Shown here one piece after another: positions 30,798 through 41,543 of a stretch of DNA of 64,000 nucleotides (position 1 is the first letter of the stretch; every line of letters starts with the position of its first letter). Both the position numbers and the translations under genes were made by a program. The stretch spans positions 64,001-128,000 of the forward strand of contig JBBHKE010001203.1 of assembly GCA_037447655.1 (NCBI GenBank), given 5' to 3'. A model generated the notes under the pieces. The model saw only the letters and a program-made list of their open reading frames with translations. It did no database searches and had not been told where the DNA came from. The stretch comes from Zygnema cylindricum. Its lineage: Eukaryota; Streptophyta; Zygnematophyceae; Zygnematales; Zygnemataceae.

Positions 30798-32026
30798 TGT
30801 CAAGCTCGAGTGCTTTTCAGGCACACTTCTATATTACCGAGGATTTCCGTACCCTTCCTACCCGTACTATTCTCATATTTCGGAGAAGCCCACACAACCT
30901 GCCGGAAGGATTGAAGTATTTCCTCTACTGAACAAGATGCACTTTGTTTCGTGTGTAACGGAGGCTGGACAACAAAGTTCTACCGTCTGAAAGATCACAG
31001 TTCCGTCACATAGTACTAGCTTCCACCAGCCCTAGTGGAGGGTACATTGTGGATTGCCATGTAGACTTCCGGACTGTAATCTGGATTTTGCTGTTAGCTG
31101 TCTGTAGCAATTCAGTTCAGATTCAGCTGACCAGTGGTTAATTAATTACATTAAGTCAAAGCTTGGCACTTCCGTGTCTTTTTAGTACTTTGTCTTAAAA
31201 ACTGTGGAAGAAATAATAACTTTCGGCCGCGGATGTAGCCGTGGTCAGAGGTCCAACTTTTTGCCCCAAGAGTAGTACACATTATTTTGTCTTATGACAA
31301 TTTGATTGCCGTTGCTGGTCGCTCATTGGCTAATAGCGTAGGTTTGACTTTTGGACCTGATTTTGGACAAACTTTGATGTATAAGGCGCTTGGGGCCGAA
31401 GGAGACAGGTTGCTTTTCAGTACTGTCTCCTGTGAAAACCCTCACAAATTCCAACAAACCTTCTTTTGGAGAATCTTTGTGTTGTTTGACTCTATTGCCA
31501 TCTCTGTTTTGGATTTGTCCATTTTGGGAATCATAGTTCGGGCTGGTGGTTGGCACTACCGTCCCTTTGGGTGATTTTTGGATTTTTCGCTGCTTGAAAC
31601 TGAGAAGAGTCTAGTCGGTTCTGAGCTGCGGACACCGAGGGTTGAAGGAGTACCATACCTTTTTACAATGCCATCGGGAGAGATTTTGCCTTTCTCCCAT
31701 TGTCATCGTAAATTGCCGGGGTATGTTAAGCTTGCTTCGCCATCTTTTATGTCTTCTATCTTATATTTTATTTTTGTGGTCAAGGTGATATTGTTAAATC
31801 TGAAACAGCCATTCCTATTTATTTTTATATGTCCACAAGGTAGTGCATTTGTGTCTTCACTTTTAGTCTCTTTTGCTTTGGCGGGGACTTCGAGGGGTAA
31901 AACTGCAATTTCCTAGCATCGAAACAGTGGGTTTTGAGGGAACGAATGCTATAGACTTCCTGTGGAATAAGCTCGGCCATCCCGGGCAGCGGGCCCTTCC
32001 ATTATGTTTCTTTAGCACACTCGACA
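30798..32026 (+). repeat. 3' LTR-like repeat of GY-M copy 1 plus terminal segment
   Basis: 30798-31972 repeats the 5' sequence from TGTCAAGCTCGAG to GGAATAAGC. Instead of the leader it is followed by 31974-32026, a near copy (about four differences) of the 55 bp found just before the repeat, ending CTCGACA. TGTCAAG and CTCGACA form an imperfect inverted repeat. Copia E1 resumes at 32027. Confidence 0.65.
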
Positions 32027-34196
32027 AGGAACTTTGCTAATTACCTCAAAAATAGAGTTATTACTTCAGCGATAAAAGGCGAAACACCCTATGAGAGATG
32101 GACCGGCTTTAAACCAGACATATCTCACTTAAAGGTTTTCGGCAGTCAAGTATTCAGTCTAGATACAGATCAATCTAATTGGAAGCTATATCTTAAAAGA
32201 AAATCGGGGTACTTATAGGATATGATGAGGATGTAAAAGGATACAAAGTTTATCATCTAAAAAGCGAAGATATAATCTTAGTAAAACATCTAGTAGTTAT
32301 GGATGAAGAAAAGTCTGTGGATCCCTTGAAATATACAAAGTCAGTAAAAATCAGATTCGAGTCAGAAAATTCCGATTACTTTCAGCTTCCTAACTATCCT
32401 GGTTTTAGAGAAGATGACATTCTTGATGGTACAAATTAGACCGAAAAGAACTCGGCCTCTGAAACTCTAGTGACAACTCTACCAGAAGCGAAAGATGTGT
32501 TGGAAATTGATTCAGAATCAATGGACAGGGGAGAGGCCGAGATTGTTCGAAAGAACCCACGAGAACCATCTTTTCCGGCCACAAATTTTGAGAGAGGAAG
32601 GAGAAGTAGCAAAAGGTTGCAAAACCTCATACTTATGGAGAGGCGATGACTTGCACAGAAAGAAATAGGTGGAAGACTGTCATCAATGAGAAGATGGCCT
32701 CAATTATGGCAGTCGATACTTACGAGCTAGTGGATTGTCCACCAAAACGAAAACGAATCGGTCGTAAGTGGGTGTTCAAATTGAAACTGAACGACGATAA
32801 CACCATTGATCGCTACAAGGCCAATTGGTGGCAAAATTATTTACACAGAAAGAGGGAATTGACAACGAGGAAACCTTTTCCCGGTGGTCAAATTTCCCTC
32901 CGTCCGCATACTTCTCAGTCTGGCAGCAGCCGAAGACATGGAGGTGCACCAGATGGATATCAAAACAACCTTTTTACATGGAGAACTGGAAGAGGAGATC
33001 TTGATGCAACAACCCAACTTTTTGTGGAGCAATGAGAGGAGAGTAAGGTATATCGGCTAATTAAATCTCTTTATGGATTGAAACAGGCGCCGCGACAGTG
33101 GAATAAGAAGCTTGATGAGTTTCGTACTAGTCTAGGATATAGCTAGATCAGCTCAGATCACTCAATCTATGTTCTTGAAGATGAGGAAGGTGTTATTTTT
33201 ATTGCAATTTATGTTGATGATTTGCTTGTTCTAAGTAAATCAATGGACAAATTTAATAAACTGAAAACAGATCTTAAAGGGAGATTTGAGATAAAGGATA
33301 TTGGGGAGGCAAGATTTATTTTGGGAATTCAAGTAGAAAGAGACCGAGAAAGAAAGATTATAAGACTAACTCAAAAAGAAGCAATAGGGAACATGTCGGA
33401 ATGGTTTCAGATGGATAAAACTAATAGTTGTACAACTCCAATGTAATTGAAGAACGGATGTGAGGGGAGTGTGAAAGAAGGAGTCATAATCTTAGACAAA
33501 GAATTAGGTCCGGAAGAATAGAAGTTCATGTAGACTATTCCTTATAGGAAAGTAGTGGGAAGCCTTATCTATTTTATGAATTGTACCCGGCCGGATTTGG
33601 CCGCAGCTGTGGGAGTTCTGAGTAGATGTCTAAATGCTCCAACTAAGAGAGATAGGGAAGCACCTAAGAGAGTCTCTAGATATTTGATAAGAACTAGGGA
33701 TCTACGGTTGCATTTGGGTGGAGGGAATACTAACATCACTACTCGGAGTGATGCCAATTATGGTGATGCTCCAATGAGTAGATGTACTTTTAGATATGTA
33801 TTGTATGTGGGTGATGGAGCTTGTTGCAGGAGTAGGAAACAACAAAAGGTTATTGCTCAGTCAACCATTGAGTCTGAGTATATAGCCTCTTGCTCTGCAG
33901 TAAAAGAATTGATGTGGGTCAATTCTTTTCTTGGTCACCTTAAGAGTGGTGTGCAGAAATATTTTTGTGACAATCAAGCAGCAATCGCTATTTCTGCCAA
34001 TCCTAAACATCATTTTAAAGCCAAACACATGAACATAAGACTCACCTTTGTTAGAGAGAAGGTAGAAAAATAAATAATCAGTTTAGACTATAAACCAAAT
34101 AGCGAGATGGTAACAGACATGATGACCAAACCTGTGCCTTCCCATAAGCTAATTTTTTGCAGGGAGAACTGTGGTCTTAAATTGAAAAGTGACTAG
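32027..34196 (+). pseudogene. Copia E1 integrase end, RT and RNase H
   Basis: E1 resumes with the integrase (FANYLKNRV, then GETPYERWTG), a long acidic linker, RT ([19 protein letters not shown] near 32767; FIAIYVDDLLVLSKSMDK with YVDD intact near 33210) and RNase H (33555-34073; KHHFKAKHMNIRLTFVREKV). It is split by stops and frameshifts near 32216, 32439, 32830, 33035, 33145, 33446 and 33520, and ends with a TAG at 34194. Confidence 0.85.
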
Positions 34197-34209
34197 TAAA
34201 TAAGGGGAG

Positions 34210-34861
34210 TGTAGAAACTAAAGGTTTTTTATTTGTATTTTCTAGATAAAAGGCACAAAAGAAGTAGAGGCAGTCTGCCTCTAACTCCTCTCCTTTAACT
34301 CTCACACTTATCGTAGTGACTGAAAGTTGAAGAGGGAGCTAGAGCCATAGCTGCCTATACTATCCAAAGAAAGACAGGTAGCAGTTTTGGTACGTTAACC
34401 AAAATGGCACTTGACGACCTAGGATTTGATCCTCGTACCTGCCGTCCGTCAAGTCCACTGGTAGCGTGTAACTTCATCCTATTAGTCTAGGATCGGTGGT
34501 GGTACATATAGGGTTTGATATATATTTAACAATGTCGACGTACAAAAGTTCGTTTTACGACGCGAACATATTTATTTGACATAGACACAGTTTTGTATGG
34601 TACGGCCTACGCTATTCAACAAAATGAATATTCTGCATTTGTTTCGACCGGGAATCAAATACTCCGCAATTAATTTCAACGGCTAGAAATAATTGCTGAT
34701 CTAGATCGAACGCCCGTAATAGATGGCGAGATCGTGGAATGGACGCTTTGGCGGTTTTCGGTCATCGCCACGTCAAATGACATGTGGCACATTCACATTG
34801 GCTTGCGTTATCTCCGGAGAATACGGGAACGAATTCGGATGTGGTAGGTGTTGACATTTTG
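34210..34861 (+). repeat. Copia E1 3' LTR, truncated
   Basis: It starts TGTAGAAACT after the polypurine tract AATAAGGGGAG. It aligns with the LTR at 34862 through the AGTCTGCCTCTAACTCC block, the CCATAGCTGCC box and a tRNA-like segment (antisense, about 34415-34490), but lacks the last 350 bp. The E2 LTR begins exactly where it stops. Confidence 0.75.
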
Positions 34862-35894
34862 TGTAGAAATTAAAGGTTATTTTAGTATTTTCTAGGTTTT
34901 GTAAAATGCAAAAAAAAAAGCAGACAGTCTGCCTCTAACTCCTCTCTCCAACTCCCACACTTGTCGCAGTCATTGAAAGTTGGAGAGGGAGATAGATCCA
35001 TGGCCGCCTATGCTATCCCGACGGGTACAGATATTAGGTTAGTATATTTTTACAAAAAAAACTTGGCGGGCACAAGATTTGAACTTGATACATGCCGTCC
35101 GCCAAAGTATGCGGTAGCAGGTAGCCTTAGCCAACTAGTCTAAACTAGAGATATATGATATAGTGTTTGATAGTTATTTAAATGTTAACACGTCCGCTAT
35201 CTTCATTTAACAAAAATTTTAGACATAGATACAGTTTGTAATGTACGGCGTACGGCACATCCGAAACGGATACCGCGCATTTTGTTTCGAAGGCGAAACA
35301 AATATCACGCAAGTATTTATGACAACTACGATTGAAATCCGTTTTAATCGGACGGCCGCAAAGCATGCCGAGATCGTGGAATAGTTTTTCGGCGGTTTGC
35401 GGTCAACGTCATATCGAATGGCACGTGGCACAACCATATTGGAATACGGCATCTCCAGTGATTTCAGGATCAAATCCAAAAATGACATGTGTCATCTTAT
35501 TGGCCATGTCGTACAATGGCCCTATACAAAGTACAGCGGCACCTGTACCTTTCTGTACGATAGTGTATTATGATTCGTGCCGTACTTCAGTAGATAGAGT
35601 TTTAGAGAGAGATAGGACTTAGAAAAATTTCATAGATTGGACCCTCTCTCCCAGAGAGTTCTTTACAAAAGGTCAACTTTGACCCTTCTTAACTTACTGC
35701 TTAGGAGAGCAAATTCAGAGATTCTTTTTGCTATAGACTCAGGGGAATCTTGCGTTCACAAGGGTGAAGGTGGTCAGAGTTTTTGTTTGCTACAGTGGTT
35801 ATTATTCTTGCTGAAACACAAAGGGGTCAGGGTTATCGTAGAGGCATCATGTGAGCTGCCTGCTCTGAGGACTTATGAAGGTCTCAGAGTTACA
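34862..35894 (+). repeat. 5' LTR of copia E2
   Basis: A 1,033-bp LTR, TGTAGAAATTAAAGG to CAGAGTTACA. It contains an antisense tRNA-like segment (about 35055-35135) and the first codons of gag (ATG at 35875, MKVSELQ). The internal part starts GGTTATGGCCCA, one base shorter than the copia D primer-binding site. Confidence 0.8.
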
Positions 35895-36855
35895 GGTTAT
35901 GGCCCACTATCTAGGGTGCCCATATTCAATGGAGCTGGCTTCATATACCAGGAAAGTATGATGATAGGAGCTCTATTTGAGAAACGTTTTTGGGGAATAG
36001 TGAGTGGACAAGTGAGGCGTCCATCAAGTCTTCGGATACCTCCAAGGTTTATAGGAGGCATATTCACTAGAGATGCAGATCCATCTTCAACGGAGGAGAC
36101 AAAGGAAGGGGAGGTGATGGACAAAGGAAAAGAGAAGGAGACGGTCACACCAATAGCAACTGGTTTGGCATTCATATCACCCATTTCGAGGAACGAGGAG
36201 AATGATATCGATACCTAGGACTACAACAATATGGCGGCTAAGCACTTTATCCTCCGCCATCTTACTCAAGGGCTCGCATCTCCCCATTTGCAGGTAGACA
36301 AGGCTACGATCTTTGGGTGGCTCTCATAGAGATGTACCAAAGTGGTACGATTTAGCAACAACAGTTGGCGGATCGGAAAATTAAAGAGTATGTATACAAA
36401 AAGGGGAAGATGTTGGACTTTTGCTATGAGTTTGCTACACTTTTCATGGAACTAGAGAGTGCTGGAAAAGTATTAAGTGAAAAGGAAAAGGTTAACTGTT
36501 TACTGATGAAGTTACCCAATGAGTTCGAGAACATAGTCAACCGTATGCATGACTTGGCGGACTCAAGGTGGATTTGGAATTCAGTGGTAGGGATGATTCT
36601 TGTCGAGAGAATACAATTGAGATCCGAACGGGAGGAAAAAGTGGGCAAGCTTTGGCAGCTGGGACGGTTTGGAGAAATAATGATTCCAAGGTTGGAAATT
36701 ATCAAGGGGAGGGGCAGAAAAATCACATCGATGAGTTTAGACCAAGGACTCCCAAGGGTTTGTGCCATTTTTGTAAGAAACCGGGGCACTATATGGTTGA
36801 ATGCACTAAGTTACCGAGCTACGATTAAAGGAAAGACAGTTCCAAAAAACCCGTA
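35895..36855 (+). pseudogene. Copia E2 gag
   Basis: The N-terminal part (LSRVPIFNGAGFIYQESMM, then EKRFWGIVSGQVRRP) is followed by stops near 36219 and 36351. A second open part, 36365-36856, has the gag helical region (LLMKLPNEFENIVNRMHDL) and the knuckle CHFCKKPGHYMVEC (about 36762-36803). A missing G in the primer-binding site puts the LTR-encoded start out of frame. Protease and most of integrase are absent: after AAAACCCG near 36850 the sequence jumps to late integrase. Confidence 0.8.
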
Positions 36856-37903
36856 ACAAAATGAGGTAAATAAAAGATGAAATAGAACACTAAGTGGTAG
36901 TGCTAGAAGTATGTTGTTGGATAAGAAGATAGGAAAAAGGTTTTGGGTCGAAGCAATGACTTGTGCTAATTACCTCAAAAATTGAGTTCTTACTTCAACG
37001 GTAAAAGGCCAAACACATTATGAGAGATGGAATGACCGGAAACCAGACATATCTCACTGAAAGGTTTTCGGCAGTCAAGTATCCAGTCTACATACAGATC
37101 GGTCTAATTGGAAGGTAGATCCTAAAAGAAAACTGGGGTACGTATTAGGATATGATAAGGATGTAAGAGGATACAGAGTTTATGATTTAAAAAGGGAAGA
37201 TATAATTTTAGTAAAGCATCTAGTAGTTATGGATGAAGGAAAGTCTGTGGATCCTTTCAAGTATACAAATTGAGTAAAAATCAGATTTGATTCCAAAAAT
37301 TCTGATGACTTTGAGCTTCTTAACTATCCAGGTTTTAGAGAAGATGACATTGTTACAAGTACAAATCAGACCGAGAAGAACTCGCCCGCGGAAACTCTAG
37401 TGACAACTCTACCCGAAGCGGATAAGGTGGTGGAAATTTATCGGGAATGAAGGGACAGGGGAGAAGCCAAGATTGTTCAATAAAACACAAGGGAACCATC
37501 TTTTTCGGCCACATATTTTGAGGGAGGAAGTAGAAGTAGCAAAAGGTTGCAAGAAAAATAGGTTAATAACAAGGTAACAAAACTACCTCATCCGGATGAA
37601 CCTCATACTTATGGAGAGGCAATGAATTGTCCAGAAAAGAACTTGTGGAAGACAAAAATGGAGGTGGCCTCGATTATTGCAGCCGATACTTGGGAGCTGG
37701 TGGATTGTCCACCTAACCGAAAACTAAACGGTTGTAAATGGATGTTCCAATTAAAAATGAACCCAGATAACACCATTCAGCGATATAAGGCCCAGTTAGT
37801 GGCTAAAGGATTCACACAAAAAGAGGGAATCGACTAGGATGAATCATTTGCCCCGGTCGTCAAATTTCCCTCCGTCCGCATACTTCTCAGTTTGGAAGCA
37901 ATG
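36856..37903 (+). pseudogene. Copia E2 integrase tail and RT start
   Basis: Plus-strand sequence matches E1 from 19380 on: SARSMLLDKKIGKRFWVEAM, then LKVFGSQV-like, an acidic linker and RT ([32 protein letters not shown] to 37837). Several TAG/TGA codons occur. It stops at 37903 in an LLSLEAM-like sequence where GY-M copy 2 begins. Confidence 0.8.
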
Positions 37904-39078
37904 TGTCAAGCTCGAGTGCTTTTCAGGCACCCCTTTTTATTACCGAGGATTTCCGTACCCTTCCGACCCGTACTGTTCCCAGATTAGGGAGAAGCAAGCA
38001 CAACCAGCTGGAAAGATTATGGTATTTCCTCTACAAAACAAGACGCACTTTATTTCGTTCCCAACGGAGGCCGGACGACAATGTTCTACCGTCTGAAAGA
38101 TCGCAGTTCCGTTACATAACACTAGCTTCCACCAGCCCTAGTGGGGGGTACATTGTGGATTGCCACGTAGACTTCCGGACTGTAATCTAGATTATGCTGT
38201 TAGCTGTCTGTAGCAATTCAGTTCAGGTTCAGCTAACCAGTGGTTCTTTTATTACATTAAGTCAAAGCTTGGCACTTCCTTGTCCTTTTAATACTTTGTC
38301 TTAAAAACTATGGAACAAATAATAACTTTCGGCCGCAGATCTAGCCGTAGTCAGAGGTCCAACTTTTTGCCCCAAGTGTAGTACACATTATTTTGTCTTA
38401 TGTTAGTTTGGTTGCCGTTGTTGGCCGCTCATTGGCTAATAGCGTAGGTTTGACTTTTGGACCTGAAACTGGACAAGCTTTTGCTGTATAAGGCACTTGG
38501 GGCCGAAGGAGACAGGTTGCTTTTCAGTACTGTCTCCTGTGAAAACCCTCAGAAAATCCAACAAACTTTCTTTTGGAATAATCTTTGTTTTGTTTGACTC
38601 TATTGCCATCTTTGTTTCGGATTTGTCCATTGTGGGAATCATAGTTCGGGCTGGTAGTTGGCATTATCGTCCCTTTGGGTGATTTTGGGATCTTTCGCTG
38701 CTTGAAACTGAGAAGAGTCTGGTCGGTTCCGAACTGCGGACACCGAGGGTTGAAGGAGTGCCATACCTATTTACACTACCATCGGGAGAGAGTTCGCCCT
38801 TGTCTCTTTGTCTTCGTAAATTGTCGGGGTATGTTAAGCTTGCTTCGCCATCTTTTATATCTTCCATCTTATATTTTATTTCTGTGGTCAAGGTGATATT
38901 GTTAAATCTGAAACTGCCATTCCTATTTATTTCTATGTGTCCACGTGGTAGTGCATTGGTGTATTCGCTTGTAGTTTCTTTTGCTTTGGCGTGGAATCCC
39001 CGGAGTAAAACTGCCACTTCCTTGTATCGAAACCGTGGGTTTTGAGGGAACAAATGCTATAGACTTCCCGTGAATAAG
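37904..39078 (+). repeat. 5' LTR-like repeat of GY-M copy 2
   Basis: It starts TGTCAAGCTCGAGTGC and follows copy 1 at visibly lower identity than copy 1's two repeats share. It has the same right boundary (GAATAAG followed by TACAGTACTGAAAAGCC). The flanking GAAGCAATG is also present just before copy 1. Confidence 0.75.
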
Positions 39079-39208
39079 TACAGTACTGAAAAGCCACCTG
39101 TCTCTTTCGGATTAGAGGGGATAGGAGCTTTCCACTTTAGAAGCTCTCTCTTGACGTAAGCGAGTTTTGTTTACTTTCGTTTCTTCTTCTTTCGAGACCT
39201 TTGTCATC

Positions 39209-39737
39209 ATGCGGGGAGGCGAAGCTCAAGATAAGAATCTCTCCGATGCCAGGCTGCAAGAGCGGGCGAATCAAGAAGCGGTGGCACCAATGGAAGAGTC
39301 ACAGGTTCCCCAAGAATCTGTCCCTTTCACCTCGTCTGCAAACGTAGAGCGGTTTCTCCAGGGGATGATGCCTGAGCCTATTAGAGTTGAGACTCCTACA
39401 AAACCGCCCGAACCGCAAACTTCGCCCCTATCTCCTCCTAGCCTCACTCCTGAACATTTTCCCTCCTTGACGGAGGCCTCTAGATTCTTTGCCGAGGAAA
39501 GAAAGGAGTCCAGAGCACAGGCTCAAGAAAGAAACCGAGTGTCACTCCGGGCCAGGCCAAAAAGGCAAGCTCTGCGGGAGCCCCTTTTGGGTCCTCTTCG
39601 GAGGTCGGGCTTCACACTAGATCAAAGATTCCCAGGGCCGAAATTCAGATTGACCCTGCGGTTTTGACGGATCCCAGCCGCCCTGGTCGAAAGGAACTCC
39701 TTGCTCTTCATGATCTTCATGAACTGAAGGTGAAGCA
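39209..39737 (+). pseudogene. GY-M copy 2 gag, 5' part
   Basis: An ATG at 39209 (MRGGEAQDKNLS) begins the same proline- and charge-rich N-terminus as copy 1. One frame lesion is near 39597 (RRSGFTLDQ in place of PEVGLHTRS). It is cut after GAAGGTGAAGCA by the insertion of copia D; AAGCA (39733-39737) is the duplicated target. The frame resumes at 46859. Confidence 0.85.
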
Positions 39738-40410
39738 TGAAATTCTATGGTCTCCATTGACCCATAGAATAAGCAGCCTATTAAAGCCTCTAGGATAATA
39801 TTTGCCCCTTCTACTTTCCCGCTGAATAAACGCCGCCCAGGCACACAAATATTCTGACCACTCTCACCCTTGTGAGGACAAGACTCCCCTGAGTCAAACG
39901 CAAAAAGAATCACTGAATTTGCTCACCCGAGCAGTAAGTTATGGCTGGTCAAAGATGACCTTTATAGTTACAAGCTCTCTTAGAGAGAGAGGTACCTAAA
40001 TATTACTAAGTCTCGGTCTGCCTACTCACGACTACCTACTATTAAACCCTAGTGCAATAGGAACACTATAAAGTACAAAAAGGTACAATGGGCGATGTAC
40101 TTATTGTACAACTATTTTACGACAAGGTCTACAAGGTGACACCTGTCATATCGGAAGCCATGGTTCCTCCTCCCATCTTCTCCGGTATCAAATAATGTGG
40201 CGCCACGTGGCACCGCGTGACGCTATATCCGTATGCCGCCGAAAAGCTCACTTCGCGTGGCGGCTATAATGCCGGCCGTCCGATCAAAACATATTTTACA
40301 CGGTTCAGATTCGCGTACATGCAGAAATTGCTCATTTTGGTAAGTCTGCTGTTAATTAGCTGTTTTGTTAATGCTTATATTTTTATGAAACCCAGCACGT
40401 GTATCGTTTC

Positions 40411-40482
40411 GTAACGCCTTAATGGTTAAGGCGTTAGGCTATAAAGAATCTAGAGGTCACAGGTTCAAACCTAGACCTAGGC
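40411..40482 (+). other. tRNA-like segment in D 3' LTR
   Basis: GTAACGCCTTAATGGTTAAG resembles a pol III A box with D arm, and ACAGGTTCAAACCT a B box with T arm, at tRNA-like spacing. Acceptor pairing is absent, so it is not a functional tRNA gene. It is antisense to the retrotransposon. The 5' LTR copy is at 46637-46708. Confidence 0.45.
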
Positions 40483-40501
40483 ATCATTTTAGCCAAAATA
40501 C

Positions 40502-41396
40502 TAGTGTTGTGTATCGGTAAAAAACTTATCGCGATAACACCGATACCGATAGTTATCGGTTATCGAACGGTCAGAGCTTCCGATATATCGGTCTGGGACC
40601 AACAAATTCCATATCGGCGATAACTTAAAAAATATATAGTATGCGTACAATAGTACTTTATAACATACTGTATTATTTTACTGATTTTATATAGCGTGGC
40701 ATGCCACGTATAAAAATCTGTTCCGTTACAGTTTAACTGCAATTTATTACGGTAAACGCGGCACATAAACGTTGGCCGGTTAACTGAACAAAAATTTTAC
40801 GGCGACGTACGGAAATTTACTAAAAAATTGGTGAACATGGAACTGGAAAAGGACGGCGGACACAAAAGTACAACGGACGCAAAATAACATCCTGCGCGCC
40901 GCCGGAATCGAACGGACGACTTGGTATGAGAAAATACGAACGGACGGGCCAGGGTGAGCGCCGGCATCCCGGAATGGCTCTTTTGGCAGCTTTTGCCAAA
41001 AAAGCCGACATATTGACACGTGGCAGGTCCTTAGTGGATCTCAAGGAATTAAGGGACAAAGCCATGGCGTCGGATGTGAAAGGTACATCGTTTTTACTGG
41101 ATCCGTATCAAAATCGTACATATTTCATGGCGGCTACGGTACTTTCTATGCTTGTACACGTCCGGAGAATATGACGAACAGTTGAGTGTGCAGACCGTAC
41201 ATTTATCTGTACGGTCCGTACAGTTATCGCCGATAATTATCGTTATCGGCATTATCGCCGATAAGTACCCGATATTATCGGCTACTTATCGGCGATAAGA
41301 CCGATGTCGATATATCGTACCAATATATCGATTATCGGATACTCGAAAAAAGGCCCATATCGGTTATCGGCAAATCCTTACCGATACACAACACTA
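40502..41396. mobile_element. Non-autonomous hAT transposon, TSD CAAAATAC
   Basis: This 895-bp insertion is in the 3' LTR of copia D. Its termini are a perfect 19-bp inverted repeat, TAGTGTTGTGTATCGGTAA, of the hAT TAGNG type. The 8-bp duplication CAAAATAC lies at 40494-40501 and 41397-41404, and the 5' LTR at 46720-46727 shows the empty site with one copy. Both subterminal regions are dense in TATCGG/CCGATA and ATCGCGAT motifs, expected transposase contacts. No transposase frame is present, so movement would need an enzyme in trans. Confidence 0.92.
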
Positions 41397-41543
41397 CAAA
41401 ATACCCTTAACTGCAAAAACTGCCACTTTCTAAATATGGCGGCAGCCATGGCGCGCCTTTGATCCTTACTCTCTTTCTTTAAAACAAAACTAAAATAGGG
41501 AAGTGAACTATTAATTACCTCTTTTCAACACTCCCCTTAAATC

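Larger units (their letters stand above)
19484..32026 (+). mobile_element. GY-M copy 1, DNMT-bearing gypsy retrotransposon
   Basis: This is a 12.5-kb Ty3/gypsy element inside the integrase of copia E1. Order: LTR-like repeat (19484-20657), leader, gag with two CCHC knuckles, aspartic protease, C5-cytosine DNA methyltransferase, RT, RNase H, integrase, 3' region with a purine tract at 30501-30517, LTR-like repeat (30798-31972) and a 53-bp terminal segment. E1 reads CAATGA before it and AAGGA then ACTTTGC after it, consistent with a 5-bp duplication AATGA carrying one change. The two LTR-like repeats differ at roughly 3 percent of sites by eye. RT before integrase puts it in Metaviridae. Confidence 0.85.

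Noticed and set aside
39738-39913. D 3' LTR followed by a second tandem unit (leader and gag start)
   Set aside because: The AAGCA duplication shows that this sequence is the end of the LTR itself, so no tandem unit is needed.
40411-40482. Functional tRNA gene
   Set aside because: A- and B-box-like parts are present, but there is no acceptor pairing and the anticodon and T stems are poor; the same segment recurs in several LTRs.
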